A stretch of 64,000 nt of DNA from Chromobacterium violaceum ATCC 12472. GTDB lineage: Bacteria; Pseudomonadota; Gammaproteobacteria; Burkholderiales; Chromobacteriaceae. Below are positions 1 to 7,315 of the stretch, piece after piece. The notes under the pieces were generated by a model. The model ran no database searches and was not told the DNA's origin. It was given only the letters and a program-made list of their open reading frames with translations. Location: positions 930,001 to 994,000 of the forward strand of contig NC_005085.1 of assembly GCF_000007705.1 (NCBI RefSeq), given 5' to 3'. The translations under genes and the position numbers were made by a program. Positions within the stretch are counted from its first letter, which is position 1, and each line of letters starts with the position of its first letter.

Positions 1-1261
1 GCGAGGCCGGGGAGGCCGAAGCCATGTTGCGGCGCGCGCTGGAATCGGCGCCGGGCCATGCCGCCGCCGGCAACAACCTGGGCTTGCTGCTGATGGCCCA
101 GCGGCGCTGGGACGAGGCGGAGTCGCCGTTGCGCGCCGCCCATGCCGCGCAGCCCGGCGCCGCGCTACCCAATCTGGCCTCGCTGCTGCTGGCCACCGGG
201 CGTGCGGCGGAGGCGGAAACCCTGGCGCGGCAGGCGCTGGCGGCGGAACCCGGCCGCGCCGACTGGCTGAACCTGCTGGGACTGGCCCTGCGGGAGCAGG
301 GCCGGGACGAGGAGGCCGGGCTAGCCTGGGAGCAGGGCCTGGCGTCGGTGCCGGACCACCGCCGCCTGCGGCAGAACCTGGGCTATCTGCAACTGGCGCG
401 CGGCGACTGGGCGGCCGGCTGGGCCCATCACGAGGCCAGGCTGGAGTCGGCCGTCTATCCCGCCTTGCCGTCGCCGCGCTGGCAGGGCGAGAGCCTGGCG
501 GGACGACGGCTGCTGGTGTTGTTCGAGCAGGGCTATGGCGACGCCATCCAGTTCAGCCGCTATCTGAATCCGCTGCTTGAACAGGGCGCGGCGCGCGTCG
601 TCGCGCTATGCCGCGAGCCGCTGTCGCCGTTGTTTTCCCGGCAATGGCCGCAGGTGGCGTGGCTGGCGATGGGGAGCGGCTACCCGGCGGCGTTCCCGCC
701 GCACGACTGTCATGTTTTTTCCATGAGCCTGCCATGGGCCTTGCGCGATTTCGAGCCGCGCGCGGAAACCTATCTGCAGGCCGATCCGGCGCTGCGGCAG
801 GCCTGGCGCGCGCGTTTGCCGCCTGGACGCAACATCGGCCTGGTCTGGCGCCGGCCCGCGCCGAGCACCCGTTCGACCATTGCCGTTCCTTGCCGGGGCC
901 GGAGGCTTTGCTGCCGCTGCTGGCCGATCCCGGCGCCAACTGGATTTCGCTGCAGCCGGAGCCGACCGATGTCGAACGCCAATGGTTGCTCGAACATGGC
1001 GTGGCGGAGTGGGGTTCCCAATTGGGGGATTTCGCCGACAGCGCGGCGCTGCTGGCGGAACTGGACGGCCTGGTGGCCGTGGACACCGCGATGGCGCACC
1101 TGGCGGGCGCGCTGGGCCTGCCTTGCCGGCTGCTGTTGGCCGGCGAGCATGTGGACTGGCGCTGGGGATGGGATGGCGAAGCGACGCCGTGGTACGACTC
1201 GGTTCGTCTGCAGCGCCAAAGGCGCGGCGAGGGATGGCGCGAGACGATCGCCCGGCTGTGA
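1..1261 (+). pseudogene. TPR protein with C-terminal glycosyltransferase-9-like domain, frameshifted
   Basis: The reading frame is open from the left edge, so the start lies outside the window. The first ~130 residues are tetratricopeptide-like repeats rich in Ala/Leu with NNLG and NLLGLALREQGR signatures. A domain resembling the heptosyltransferase-like module found behind TPRs follows, with GYGDAIQFSRYL. That frame runs well to about IGLVW near 845 and then turns to Arg/Cys/Trp-rich nonsense. The frame one base back continues the family sequence (EHPFDHCRSLPGPEALLPLL, then DTAMAHLAGALGLP and DWRWGWDG) and stops at 1261. One base therefore seems to be missing around 846-862. This is either a genuine frameshift or a base-call error in a GC-rich run. 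The substrate is unknown; such proteins are usually cytoplasmic or peripheral. Confidence 0.75.
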
Positions 1262-1345
1262 GCGGCGGAACGCCCAGCGCAGCCGGTTGCCGGGCTGCAT
1301 CAGCCGGTCCCGGAGCGACGGCTGTTTGATGCTGCGCATCCGCAA

Positions 1346-1430
1346 GTAGGGCGGAAGCCCCAGGGGGGCGTTCCGCCAAGCTTAGGCCATGATAGGCGGA
1401 ACGCCCGGCGCGGCCGGGCTTCCGCCCTAC
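1346..1430. repeat. Nested REP-like palindrome between convergent genes
   Basis: Two nested inverted repeats are visible. GTAGGGCGGAAGCCC (1346-1360) is the exact reverse complement of 1416-1430, and GGGCGTTCCGCC (1366-1377) is the exact reverse complement of 1395-1406. The outer right arm contains the stop codon of the minus-strand dehydrogenase (1427-1429). The arrangement resembles repetitive extragenic palindromes and could act as a bidirectional transcript end. There is no U-tract. A related fragment, CGGAACGCCCAGCGC, lies near 1265. Confidence 0.7.
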
Positions 1431-2809
1431 AGCCACTTGCCCGGATTCATCAGCCCGTCCGGGTCCAGCGCGGCCTTGATCGTCCGCATCAGCTCCAGCG
1501 CCAGCGGGTCCTTGTAGCGGACCAGCCAGTCTTTCTTCAATTGGCCGACGCCGTGTTCCGCCGCCAGCGTGCCGCCCAGCCGGTAGACGTGGTCGTAGAC
1601 GATGGCGTTGACCGCCGGTTCGTCGTCGAACAGATCGGCGTTGCCGGGGCGGGTGAAGCTGACGTTGTAATGCAGATTGCCGTCGCCGGCATGGCCGAAG
1701 GCGACGATGCGCACGCCGGGAAAGGCCTGGTTCAGATCCGCCGCGCAATCGCGGACCAGCCGCGGCAGCGCGGAGGTGGGGACCGCGATGTCGTGCTTGA
1801 TGCTGGGGCCGTCCTTGCGCTGGCTTTCCGATATCTCCTCGCGCAGCGTCCACAGCTTGCGCCGCTCGGTCTCGTTCTGCGCGATGACGCCGTCCAGCAT
1901 GTCCTGAGTGGCGAGCCATTCGGCCAGCGCGTCGTTCAATTGCGCCGGATCGCCGCCGTCGGACAGCTCGATCAGGATCAGCCACGGCGCGCTGAACGGC
2001 ATCAGCGACGGATGGTGGCGCAGCAGCACCTGCTGGCAGCTGGCGTCCATCACCTCGAAGGCGGTCAGCCGGTCGCCGAAGCGGTGGCGCAGCCGGTTCA
2101 GCCAGTCTATCGCCGTTTCGATGTCGCCGACGCCGACCATCGCGGTGGCGTGGGCGCTGGGCAGCGGGAACAGCTTCAGCGTGGCGGCGGTGATCAGGCC
2201 CAGCTGGCCTTCGGCGCCGATGAACAGCTGCTTCAGGTCCAGGCCGGTGGTGTCCTTGCGCAGGCCCTGCAGCTGGTCCAGCACGCGGCCGTCCGGCAGC
2301 ACCGCCTCCAGCCCCAGCGTCAGTTCGCGCATGGTGCCGTAGCGCAGCACCGCGACGCCGCCGGCGTTGGTGGACAGATTGCCGCCGATCTGGCAGCTGC
2401 CCTGCGAGGCCAGCGACAGCGGAAACAGCCGGCCGGCGGCTTCGGCCGCCTGCTGCGCCTGCTGCAGGGTGACGCCGGCGCCGACGGTCAGCGCGTTGTT
2501 GTCGGCGTCCACGCCGCGGATGGCGTTCAGCCGCCGCAGCGCGACCACCAGCTGCCGGCCGCTGCCGTCCGGCGTCGCCGCGCCGCAGGTGGAAGTGTTG
2601 CCGCCTTGCGGCACGATGGCCACCCGGTGCGCGCGGCATAGCCGGACCAGCGCCGAAACTTCGGCGGTATCGCCCGGCAGCGCCACGGCCAGCGGTGCGC
2701 CCTGGTAGCGGCGGCGCCAGTCCAGCGTGAACGGCGCGGTGTCGGCGTCGGCGGTGAGGAGGTGCCGCGGGCCGACGATGGCGGCCAGCTGCGTCAGAAA
2801 ATCGTTCAT
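1427..2809 (-). CDS. FAD-linked D-2-hydroxyacid (D-lactate type) dehydrogenase
   Basis: A 460-residue GlcD/Dld-family flavoenzyme, the usual length. The N-terminal FAD-binding (PCMH) fold shows PQGG at 67-70 and GGNLSTNAGG at 142-151. The C-terminal oxidase domain has FGHAGDGNLHYNV near 370 and EHGVG near 416, and ends in the family signature LMNPGKW. Family members oxidise D-lactate, D-2-hydroxyglutarate or related acids and pass electrons to quinone or an electron-transfer flavoprotein. No signal peptide is visible, so it is probably cytoplasmic or peripheral to the inner membrane. The ATG overlaps the stop of the dipeptidase gene by 4 nt (ATGA), so translation is probably coupled. The exact substrate cannot be read from sequence; D-lactate or D-2-hydroxyglutarate is likeliest. 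Confidence 0.88.
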   Translation of the reverse strand: MNDFLTQLAAIVGPRHLLTADADTAPFTLDWRRRYQGAPLAVALPGDTAEVSALVRLCRAHRVAIVPQGGNTSTCGAATPDGSGRQLVVALRRLNAIRGVDADNNALTVGAGVTLQQAQQAAEAAGRLFPLSLASQGSCQIGGNLSTNAGGVAVLRYGTMRELTLGLEAVLPDGRVLDQLQGLRKDTTGLDLKQLFIGAEGQLGLITAATLKLFPLPSAHATAMVGVGDIETAIDWLNRLRHRFGDRLTAFEVMDASCQQVLLRHHPSLMPFSAPWLILIELSDGGDPAQLNDALAEWLATQDMLDGVIAQNETERRKLWTLREEISESQRKDGPSIKHDIAVPTSALPRLVRDCAADLNQAFPGVRIVAFGHAGDGNLHYNVSFTRPGNADLFDDEPAVNAIVYDHVYRLGGTLAAEHGVGQLKKDWLVRYKDPLALELMRTIKAALDPDGLMNPGKWL

Positions 2810-3474
2810 ATCGCTTCCAGCAGGCTTTCATCCACGGCGGCGTACAGCGCGGCCGGCGCGCCGGTCTGCGCCGCCCAGTAGCGGTCGCCGTACGACCAGT
2901 GCCACCATTCGGATGGATAATTGACGAAGCCGGCGGCCTGCATCGCCCGGATCAGCACGGCGCGGTTGGCCCGCGCCTGATCGGAGAGGCCGGGACTGTC
3001 GGTGTAGCAGGCTCCGCCGGATTCCTCGCTGTCGGCGTTGAACGGGCAACCCATGTCCAGTTCCATGCCGGCGGCGTCGATCAGCGTCAGGTCCAGCGCC
3101 GCGCCGGTGGGATGCGGGGCGACCGCCGGCGGCGCGACGTAGAGGCTGGCCTCGCGCAGCAGCTGGGCTTCATCCAGCTCCGGCCTTAGCTCGCGCAGCC
3201 GGGCCAGGTGCTCGTCGTAGGAGCGCCGTTGGCGGGCCAGCGGGCGATACGCTTCCTTGACATAAAAACGCAGGCCGTCGGGCAGATGGCGGGCGGCTTC
3301 GCGCAGCCGCTCGGCCACGGCGCGGCGGGCCTTCAGGAAGTGCGGGCTGCGGCTGGCGATCTGGCTGCGGCTCAGGTCCACCGCCCAGTCCGGATAGCCG
3401 GCCAGGTCGACGAAGGGCTCGGGGTCATCGGCGAGCGGGATGGCCGGCAGAGAAGGATCGGCTAGCGTCAGCAT
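2806..3474 (-). CDS. D-alanyl-D-alanine dipeptidase (VanX/DdpX-like, M15D)
   Basis: A 222-residue zinc dipeptidase. The metal ligands of the VanX family are all present with correct spacing: H121 and D128 in HPTGAALD, and H192 with catalytic E189 in EWWH. The transition-state arginine lies in EAYRPLA (R77). The family hydrolyses D-Ala-D-Ala. In species without vancomycin resistance it is thought to recycle cell-wall dipeptide as carbon or nitrogen source. No signal peptide is evident, so a cytoplasmic location is likely. The start at 3474 is chosen because homology begins there; the frame upstream is antisense noise. It begins 8 nt after the cupin stop and overlaps the dehydrogenase by 4 nt. 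No vanS/vanR or vanA-type ligase is nearby, so a resistance role is unlikely. Confidence 0.88.
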   Translation of the reverse strand: MLTLADPSLPAIPLADDPEPFVDLAGYPDWAVDLSRSQIASRSPHFLKARRAVAERLREAARHLPDGLRFYVKEAYRPLARQRRSYDEHLARLRELRPELDEAQLLREASLYVAPPAVAPHPTGAALDLTLIDAAGMELDMGCPFNADSEESGGACYTDSPGLSDQARANRAVLIRAMQAAGFVNYPSEWWHWSYGDRYWAAQTGAPAALYAAVDESLLEAI

Positions 3475-3482
3475 GATGGCTT

Positions 3483-3995
3483 TCAGAACGGTCCATTGTT
3501 GTCGCGCAGCTTGTCCGGCAGGCCGTCGTGGCCGCCGAGCTCGCGTTCCGGCACGTCGTCCCAGTGCAGCGCGCCCAGGAACTGGTTGCGCTCGGGATGC
3601 ACGGCGTAATGGATGCGGTTGTCCGCTCTGTCCGTGTCGCCGACGCAGAGCAGGCGGACGATCTGCTCGGTATTGTTGATGAAGGTGTGGGCCAGGCCGT
3701 CTCCGGCTTTGAAGCCGACCGAGTCGCCTGGCTGCAGCCGGTAAAGCCGGCCATCCAGCCAGACGTCGGGCGTGCCTTCCAGCACGTGGACGAATTCGTC
3801 TTCGGTTTTTTCGGCATGGGGCCAACTGGTGCGACAGCCGGGTTCCAGCAGTTCGTGGTTGATGCCGAGCCGGGCGAAACCGTAGTGCTTGCCCAGCGCG
3901 CTGCCGCGGGACAGCGGCTCCTGGCTGCCGGAGTAATAGCGCGGTCTGTCGCTTTGCAGTTCGCTCCAGTGCTTGATGCAGTCGGGACGGCTCAT
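3483..3995 (-). CDS. Cupin-domain protein
   Basis: A 170-residue single-domain cupin. Motif 1 can be read as H60...E67 followed six residues later by G74, and motif 2 as H103 with N107 (AHTFIN). These are typical metal ligands in a beta-barrel. The sequence resembles the uncharacterised COG3837-type cupins; no substrate can be assigned. The ATG at 3995 shares ATGA with the stop of the upstream Cys-rich gene, and the longer open frame upstream lacks family character. Its place between a glutathione S-transferase and a dipeptidase suggests small-molecule metabolism rather than transcriptional control, because no HTH is present. Confidence 0.82.
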   Translation of the reverse strand: MSRPDCIKHWSELQSDRPRYYSGSQEPLSRGSALGKHYGFARLGINHELLEPGCRTSWPHAEKTEDEFVHVLEGTPDVWLDGRLYRLQPGDSVGFKAGDGLAHTFINNTEQIVRLLCVGDTDRADNRIHYAVHPERNQFLGALHWDDVPERELGGHDGLPDKLRDNNGPF

Positions 3996-4327
3996 CGGTC
4001 TTCCTCTGTAGTGGCCAGGCTGTCGCAGCCGCGGCCGATGGCGAGATAGCGGCGCGTCAGCCGGCGGAACCAGGACTCGGTCCAGCCGGACAGGCGGCGC
4101 AGGTGGCGGCGCGGCGTGCGCAACAGGCCGCAGCGATAGCGCGGCGCTTGCCATTCCAGCGCCGGGCAGGAACCGGATCTGTGCCCCAGCAGCAGTCGCG
4201 ACAGGGGGCAGGGCGCGGCGGCGCAGCATACGCCGCAGCCGTTGCACGGCAGGCCAGGCGGCGGTTTGGACGGCGCCTCCGCCTTCAACCATACCACTTG
4301 CCGGTTCGCCATGGCCGCCTGATTCAT
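3992..4327 (-). CDS. Small Cys-cluster protein (YkgJ-like, putative metal/Fe-S binding)
   Basis: A 111-residue basic protein with seven cysteines at 28, 31, 34, 35, 40, 54 and 66. The leading CNGCGVCC motif resembles YkgJ-type putative zinc/iron-chelating proteins, although this one is short. The C-terminal half is rich in Arg and Trp and has no membrane segment. It overlaps both neighbours by ATGA (3992-3995 and 4324-4327), strong evidence that it is a real gene of the same transcript. Function is unknown; a metal-centre or redox role is inferred only from the cysteines. Confidence 0.75.
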   Translation of the reverse strand: MNQAAMANRQVVWLKAEAPSKPPPGLPCNGCGVCCAAAPCPLSRLLLGHRSGSCPALEWQAPRYRCGLLRTPRRHLRRLSGWTESWFRRLTRRYLAIGRGCDSLATTEEDR

Positions 4328-4947
4328 TCAGGAATGTCGGCCGCCATCAGCTCGTCCGGGTGCTGCCAGCCCGGCTGGGCGGCGATGCGGGCGAGCCAGG
4401 CCTGGATATGGGGCCAGTCGGCGATGTCGAGGCCGGTGTCGGACAGCCACCACAGATAGCCGCTGAGCGACACGTCGGCGATGCTGACCTGGTCGCCGGC
4501 CAGGTAGCGGCGCTCGGCCAGTTCCGCCTCCAGCACCGCCAGGTCGGCGCGCAAACGTTTTTCCAGCCAGGCTTCCACTTCCGCGCCGGCGGAGCGGTAG
4601 GCGCGCGACACGCGCAGATTGGGCAACGACAGGCCCAGCCGGTTGGTTTCCCAGTTCAGCCATTCGCGCACGCGCTGGCGTTCGCCCAAGGCGCCGCCCA
4701 GCGCGCCGTAGCTGTCGGCCAGCCATTGCAGGATCGCGTTGGACTGGCACAGCGGCACGCCGTCGGCCACCAGCACCGGCACCTCGCCGAAGCGGCTGGC
4801 GGCGCGGAAGTCTTCCGGGCGCTCGCCGCGCGGCAGCGAGATGTCGATGTGGACGTAGTCGTGGGAAATGTCGGCCAGCATCAGCGCCAGCCTCACCTTG
4901 TAGCTGTGGCCGGAGTAGCGGTTGCCGTACAGGATCAGCGTGCTCAT
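4324..4947 (-). CDS. Glutathione S-transferase family protein
   Basis: 207 residues, the normal GST length. The N-terminal thioredoxin-like domain begins TLILYGNRYSGHSYKVRLAL and contains the EVPVLV cis-Pro region and CQSNAILQWLAD (glutathione gamma-Glu contact). The C-terminal helical domain includes AGDQVSIADVSLSGYLWW, the usual N-capping/hydrophobic staple region. The ATG at 4947 overlaps the symporter stop by 4 nt; the longer upstream open frame is a shadow of the symporter. It probably conjugates glutathione or isomerises an electrophilic intermediate. Its place in a catabolic chain would fit a glutathione-dependent step, but that is inference. Confidence 0.88.
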   Translation of the reverse strand: MSTLILYGNRYSGHSYKVRLALMLADISHDYVHIDISLPRGERPEDFRAASRFGEVPVLVADGVPLCQSNAILQWLADSYGALGGALGERQRVREWLNWETNRLGLSLPNLRVSRAYRSAGAEVEAWLEKRLRADLAVLEAELAERRYLAGDQVSIADVSLSGYLWWLSDTGLDIADWPHIQAWLARIAAQPGWQHPDELMAADIPE

Positions 4948-6437
4948 TGCGTTTTCTTTCTTGAATGCGTTGATTGATTCGCCCGGCGCGATCCCAGCCA
5001 GGCCGCGGCGAAGGCCAGCGGCAGCGAGAACAGCGCCGGGTTGGAATAGGGGAACAGCGGCGCGGCGTGGCCCAGCGCGCCCATCCATACCGCCGGGCCG
5101 CAGACGATCAGCGCCAGCGAGGAGGCGATGCCGGCCGCGCCGCCCCACACCACGCCGCGGGCGCTCAGGCCGCGCCAGTGCAAGGCGAGCAGCAGCAACG
5201 GGAAATTGGCCGAGGCGGCGATGGCGAAGGCCAGGCCCATCATCACCGCGATGTTCAGCTGCTGGAACAGGGTGGACAGCAGCATCGCCGCCAGGCCCAG
5301 GCCCAGCGTGGCCAGCCGGGAAACCTTGAGCTCGCTGCGCGGATCGGCCCGGCCCTGTTTCAGCCAGCTGGCGTACAGGTCGTGGCTGACCGCGCTGGCG
5401 CCGGCCAGCATCAGGCCGGCCACCACCGCCAGGATGGTGGCGAAGGCCACCGCCGCCACCAGCGCGCGCGCGAAATCGCCGCCCAGCAGAGCGGCCAGGT
5501 GCAGCGCCGCCATATTGCCGCCGCCGATCAGCTTGCCGTCGACCGCATGGAACTGCGGGTCGGGGCCGACCAGGGTCATCGCGCCGTAGCCGATGACCAG
5601 GTTGAGCAGGAAGAAGGCCGCCACCAGCCAGGTGGCGATGCCGACCGAGCGGCGCGCGGCGCGGGCGTCGGCCACGGTGAAGAAACGCATCAGCACGTGC
5701 GGCAGGCCCAAGAGGCCCAGGCTCAGGCCCAGGCCCAGCGACAGCGCCTCCACCGGGTCGGCCAGCGCCTGGCTGGGCAGGAAGGCCGCCGCGCCGCGCA
5801 GCTTGGCGGCGGCGGCGAACAGCGCGGCCGGGCTGCCGCCGTAGCGGGCCAGCACGCCGGCGGCCAGCAGCAGCGCGCAGACGAACAGCAGGCTGGCCTT
5901 GCTGATCTGCACCCAGGTGGCGGCCAGCATGCCGCCCAGCGCCACGTAGGCCATCATCAGCGCGCCGACCAGGCCGACGGCGGCCAGGTAGGGCAGGCCG
6001 AACAACAGCTCGATCAACTTGCCGGCGCCCACCAGCTGGACGATCAGGTAGCACAGCGTCACCGTCAGCGAACTGGCGATGCTGACCAGCCGCACGCCGG
6101 GGTGGTCGAAACGCTGGCTGAGCACGCCGGCCACGGTGTAGCGTCCGCGCCGGCGCAGCGGTCCGGCCAGCAGCAACAGCAGCAGCGGCCAGCCGGCCAG
6201 CGTGCCCACCGCGTAGGCCAGCGAGTCGTAACCTTGGCCCAGATACATGCCGGCCGCGCCGAGGAAGGCGGCGGCGGACAGGTAGTCGCCAGCCAGCGCC
6301 AAGCCGTTCTGCCAGGGGGGGAGGCGGCCGCCGGCGGTATAGAAATCATTGAGGGAGGCGGTGCGGCGGCGGGCGGCGGCGGTCAGGCCCAGCGTCAGCA
6401 GCGTCAGCGCCAGGAACAGCAGCTGCGAGGCGCTCAT
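4944..6437 (-). CDS. Sodium:solute symporter, acetate/monocarboxylate type (ActP-like)
   Basis: A 497-residue polytopic inner-membrane protein of the SSS family with roughly 13 hydrophobic segments. Early family signatures are NDFYTAGGRLPPWQNGLALA and GDYLSAAAFLG, followed by GYDSLAYAVG, all typical of ActP/MctP-like carriers. ATG 6437 lies within an ATGA overlap with the DUF485 gene (6434-6437), the usual ActP partner arrangement. Expected activity is Na+- or H+-coupled uptake of acetate, pyruvate, lactate or a similar acid. Next to a D-hydroxyacid dehydrogenase, lactate-like substrates are attractive but not proven. Confidence 0.87.
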   Translation of the reverse strand: MSASQLLFLALTLLTLGLTAAARRRTASLNDFYTAGGRLPPWQNGLALAGDYLSAAAFLGAAGMYLGQGYDSLAYAVGTLAGWPLLLLLLAGPLRRRGRYTVAGVLSQRFDHPGVRLVSIASSLTVTLCYLIVQLVGAGKLIELLFGLPYLAAVGLVGALMMAYVALGGMLAATWVQISKASLLFVCALLLAAGVLARYGGSPAALFAAAAKLRGAAAFLPSQALADPVEALSLGLGLSLGLLGLPHVLMRFFTVADARAARRSVGIATWLVAAFFLLNLVIGYGAMTLVGPDPQFHAVDGKLIGGGNMAALHLAALLGGDFARALVAAVAFATILAVVAGLMLAGASAVSHDLYASWLKQGRADPRSELKVSRLATLGLGLAAMLLSTLFQQLNIAVMMGLAFAIAASANFPLLLLALHWRGLSARGVVWGGAAGIASSLALIVCGPAVWMGALGHAAPLFPYSNPALFSLPLAFAAAWLGSRRANQSTHSRKKTQ

Positions 6438-6643
6438 GCGTCCTCTCCGTCGCCGACGCGGCTGTACAGCGTGGACACCAAGCACAGCAGCAGGATCACC
6501 GCCAGCGCCAGCAGGATGGACAGCGGCAGGCCGGCGACGCAGCCGGACAGCCAGTCCGGGCGCAGCGCCAGGACCAGGAAATAGCCGAGACAGGCGGCCA
6601 GGGACAGGGCGGCCAGCAGGCGCTGGAGCAATGCGGACTTCAT
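6434..6643 (-). CDS. DUF485 small membrane protein, symporter partner
   Basis: 69 residues with two membrane spans (about 5-25 and 38-60), similar to YjcH-type DUF485 proteins that precede ActP symporters. It is the first gene of the 6643-to-1427 chain and ends in an ATGA overlap with the symporter. The protein is short, so the family call rests on size, topology and position more than on motifs. Confidence 0.7.
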   Translation of the reverse strand: MKSALLQRLLAALSLAACLGYFLVLALRPDWLSGCVAGLPLSILLALAVILLLCLVSTLYSRVGDGEDA

Positions 6644-6682
6644 CGGCGCTTCAATCGGGCAAAAGCGCCAGTGTAGCGCATG

Positions 6683-7123
6683 TCAGCCGGGTTGCCACTC
6701 CAGCAGCAGCCGCGCCTCGCCGGGGCCGAAGTAGTCGTCCTCGCGGGCGATCTCGGCGAATCCCAGCTTGCGGTACAGGCCGGCGGCCGGGTTGGCCGGG
6801 TCCACGGTCAGCCGGACGCTGCGCGCGCGCGGCTTCATCGCCTGCAGGACGGCCCGCATCAGCGCCTGGCCGGCGCCGCGGCCGCGGCAGGACGGCAGCA
6901 GGGCCAGCGACAGCACCCACAACCGGTCGGGCTCTTGGGACGGCGCGCCCAGCGCGTAGCCGACGGGCGCGCCGGCCTCGTCTTCGGCCAGCCAGAACCA
7001 GTCCGGCCACAGGTCCAGCGCCTGGCGGAAGAAGAAATCGGGATAGACGTGGTGGCCGAACACCGCCTGTTCGATGGCGAACACGGCGGATAGGTCTGAC
7101 CGTCGGGCCTGGCGCAGCTGCAT
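6683..7123 (-). CDS. GNAT-family N-acetyltransferase
   Basis: 146 residues. The acetyl-CoA pyrophosphate loop RGRGAGQALM lies at 80-89 and a typical C-terminal motif B, AAGLYRKLGF, near 120. ATG 7123 starts directly on the family N-terminus (MQLRQARRSDLSAVFAIEQA), with AGGA upstream; a longer open frame upstream lacks homology. The order resembles RimI-like or general GNATs, but the substrate is unknown. It ends 40 nt before the DUF485 gene on the same strand and may belong to the same transcript. Confidence 0.82.
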   Translation of the reverse strand: MQLRQARRSDLSAVFAIEQAVFGHHVYPDFFFRQALDLWPDWFWLAEDEAGAPVGYALGAPSQEPDRLWVLSLALLPSCRGRGAGQALMRAVLQAMKPRARSVRLTVDPANPAAGLYRKLGFAEIAREDDYFGPGEARLLLEWQPG

Positions 7124-7315
7124 GGGAGATCGTCCTGCTTGGGTGTGGCGGGCGGACAAGGTTAATCGATGCGCGCTGGACGGGAAAGACCGCCGGATAT
7201 GCATAGAGGTTTTTGTCGGTTTTTTTTTAATCAAGCCATCACATTGCTTGCGCACACTGCGCGTTTGGCCTCGATTGACGAGGTCATGAATCCTGAAAAT
7301 TTACGGAGCGTTGTC

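Noticed and set aside
3472-3474. vanX-type vancomycin resistance cluster
   Set aside because: No ligase, reductase or two-component genes accompany the dipeptidase, and the neighbours are catabolic.
7169-7315. 49-residue N-terminal extension of the phospholipase
   Set aside because: It would bury the twin-arginine signal inside the protein; the ribosome site fits ATG 7316.
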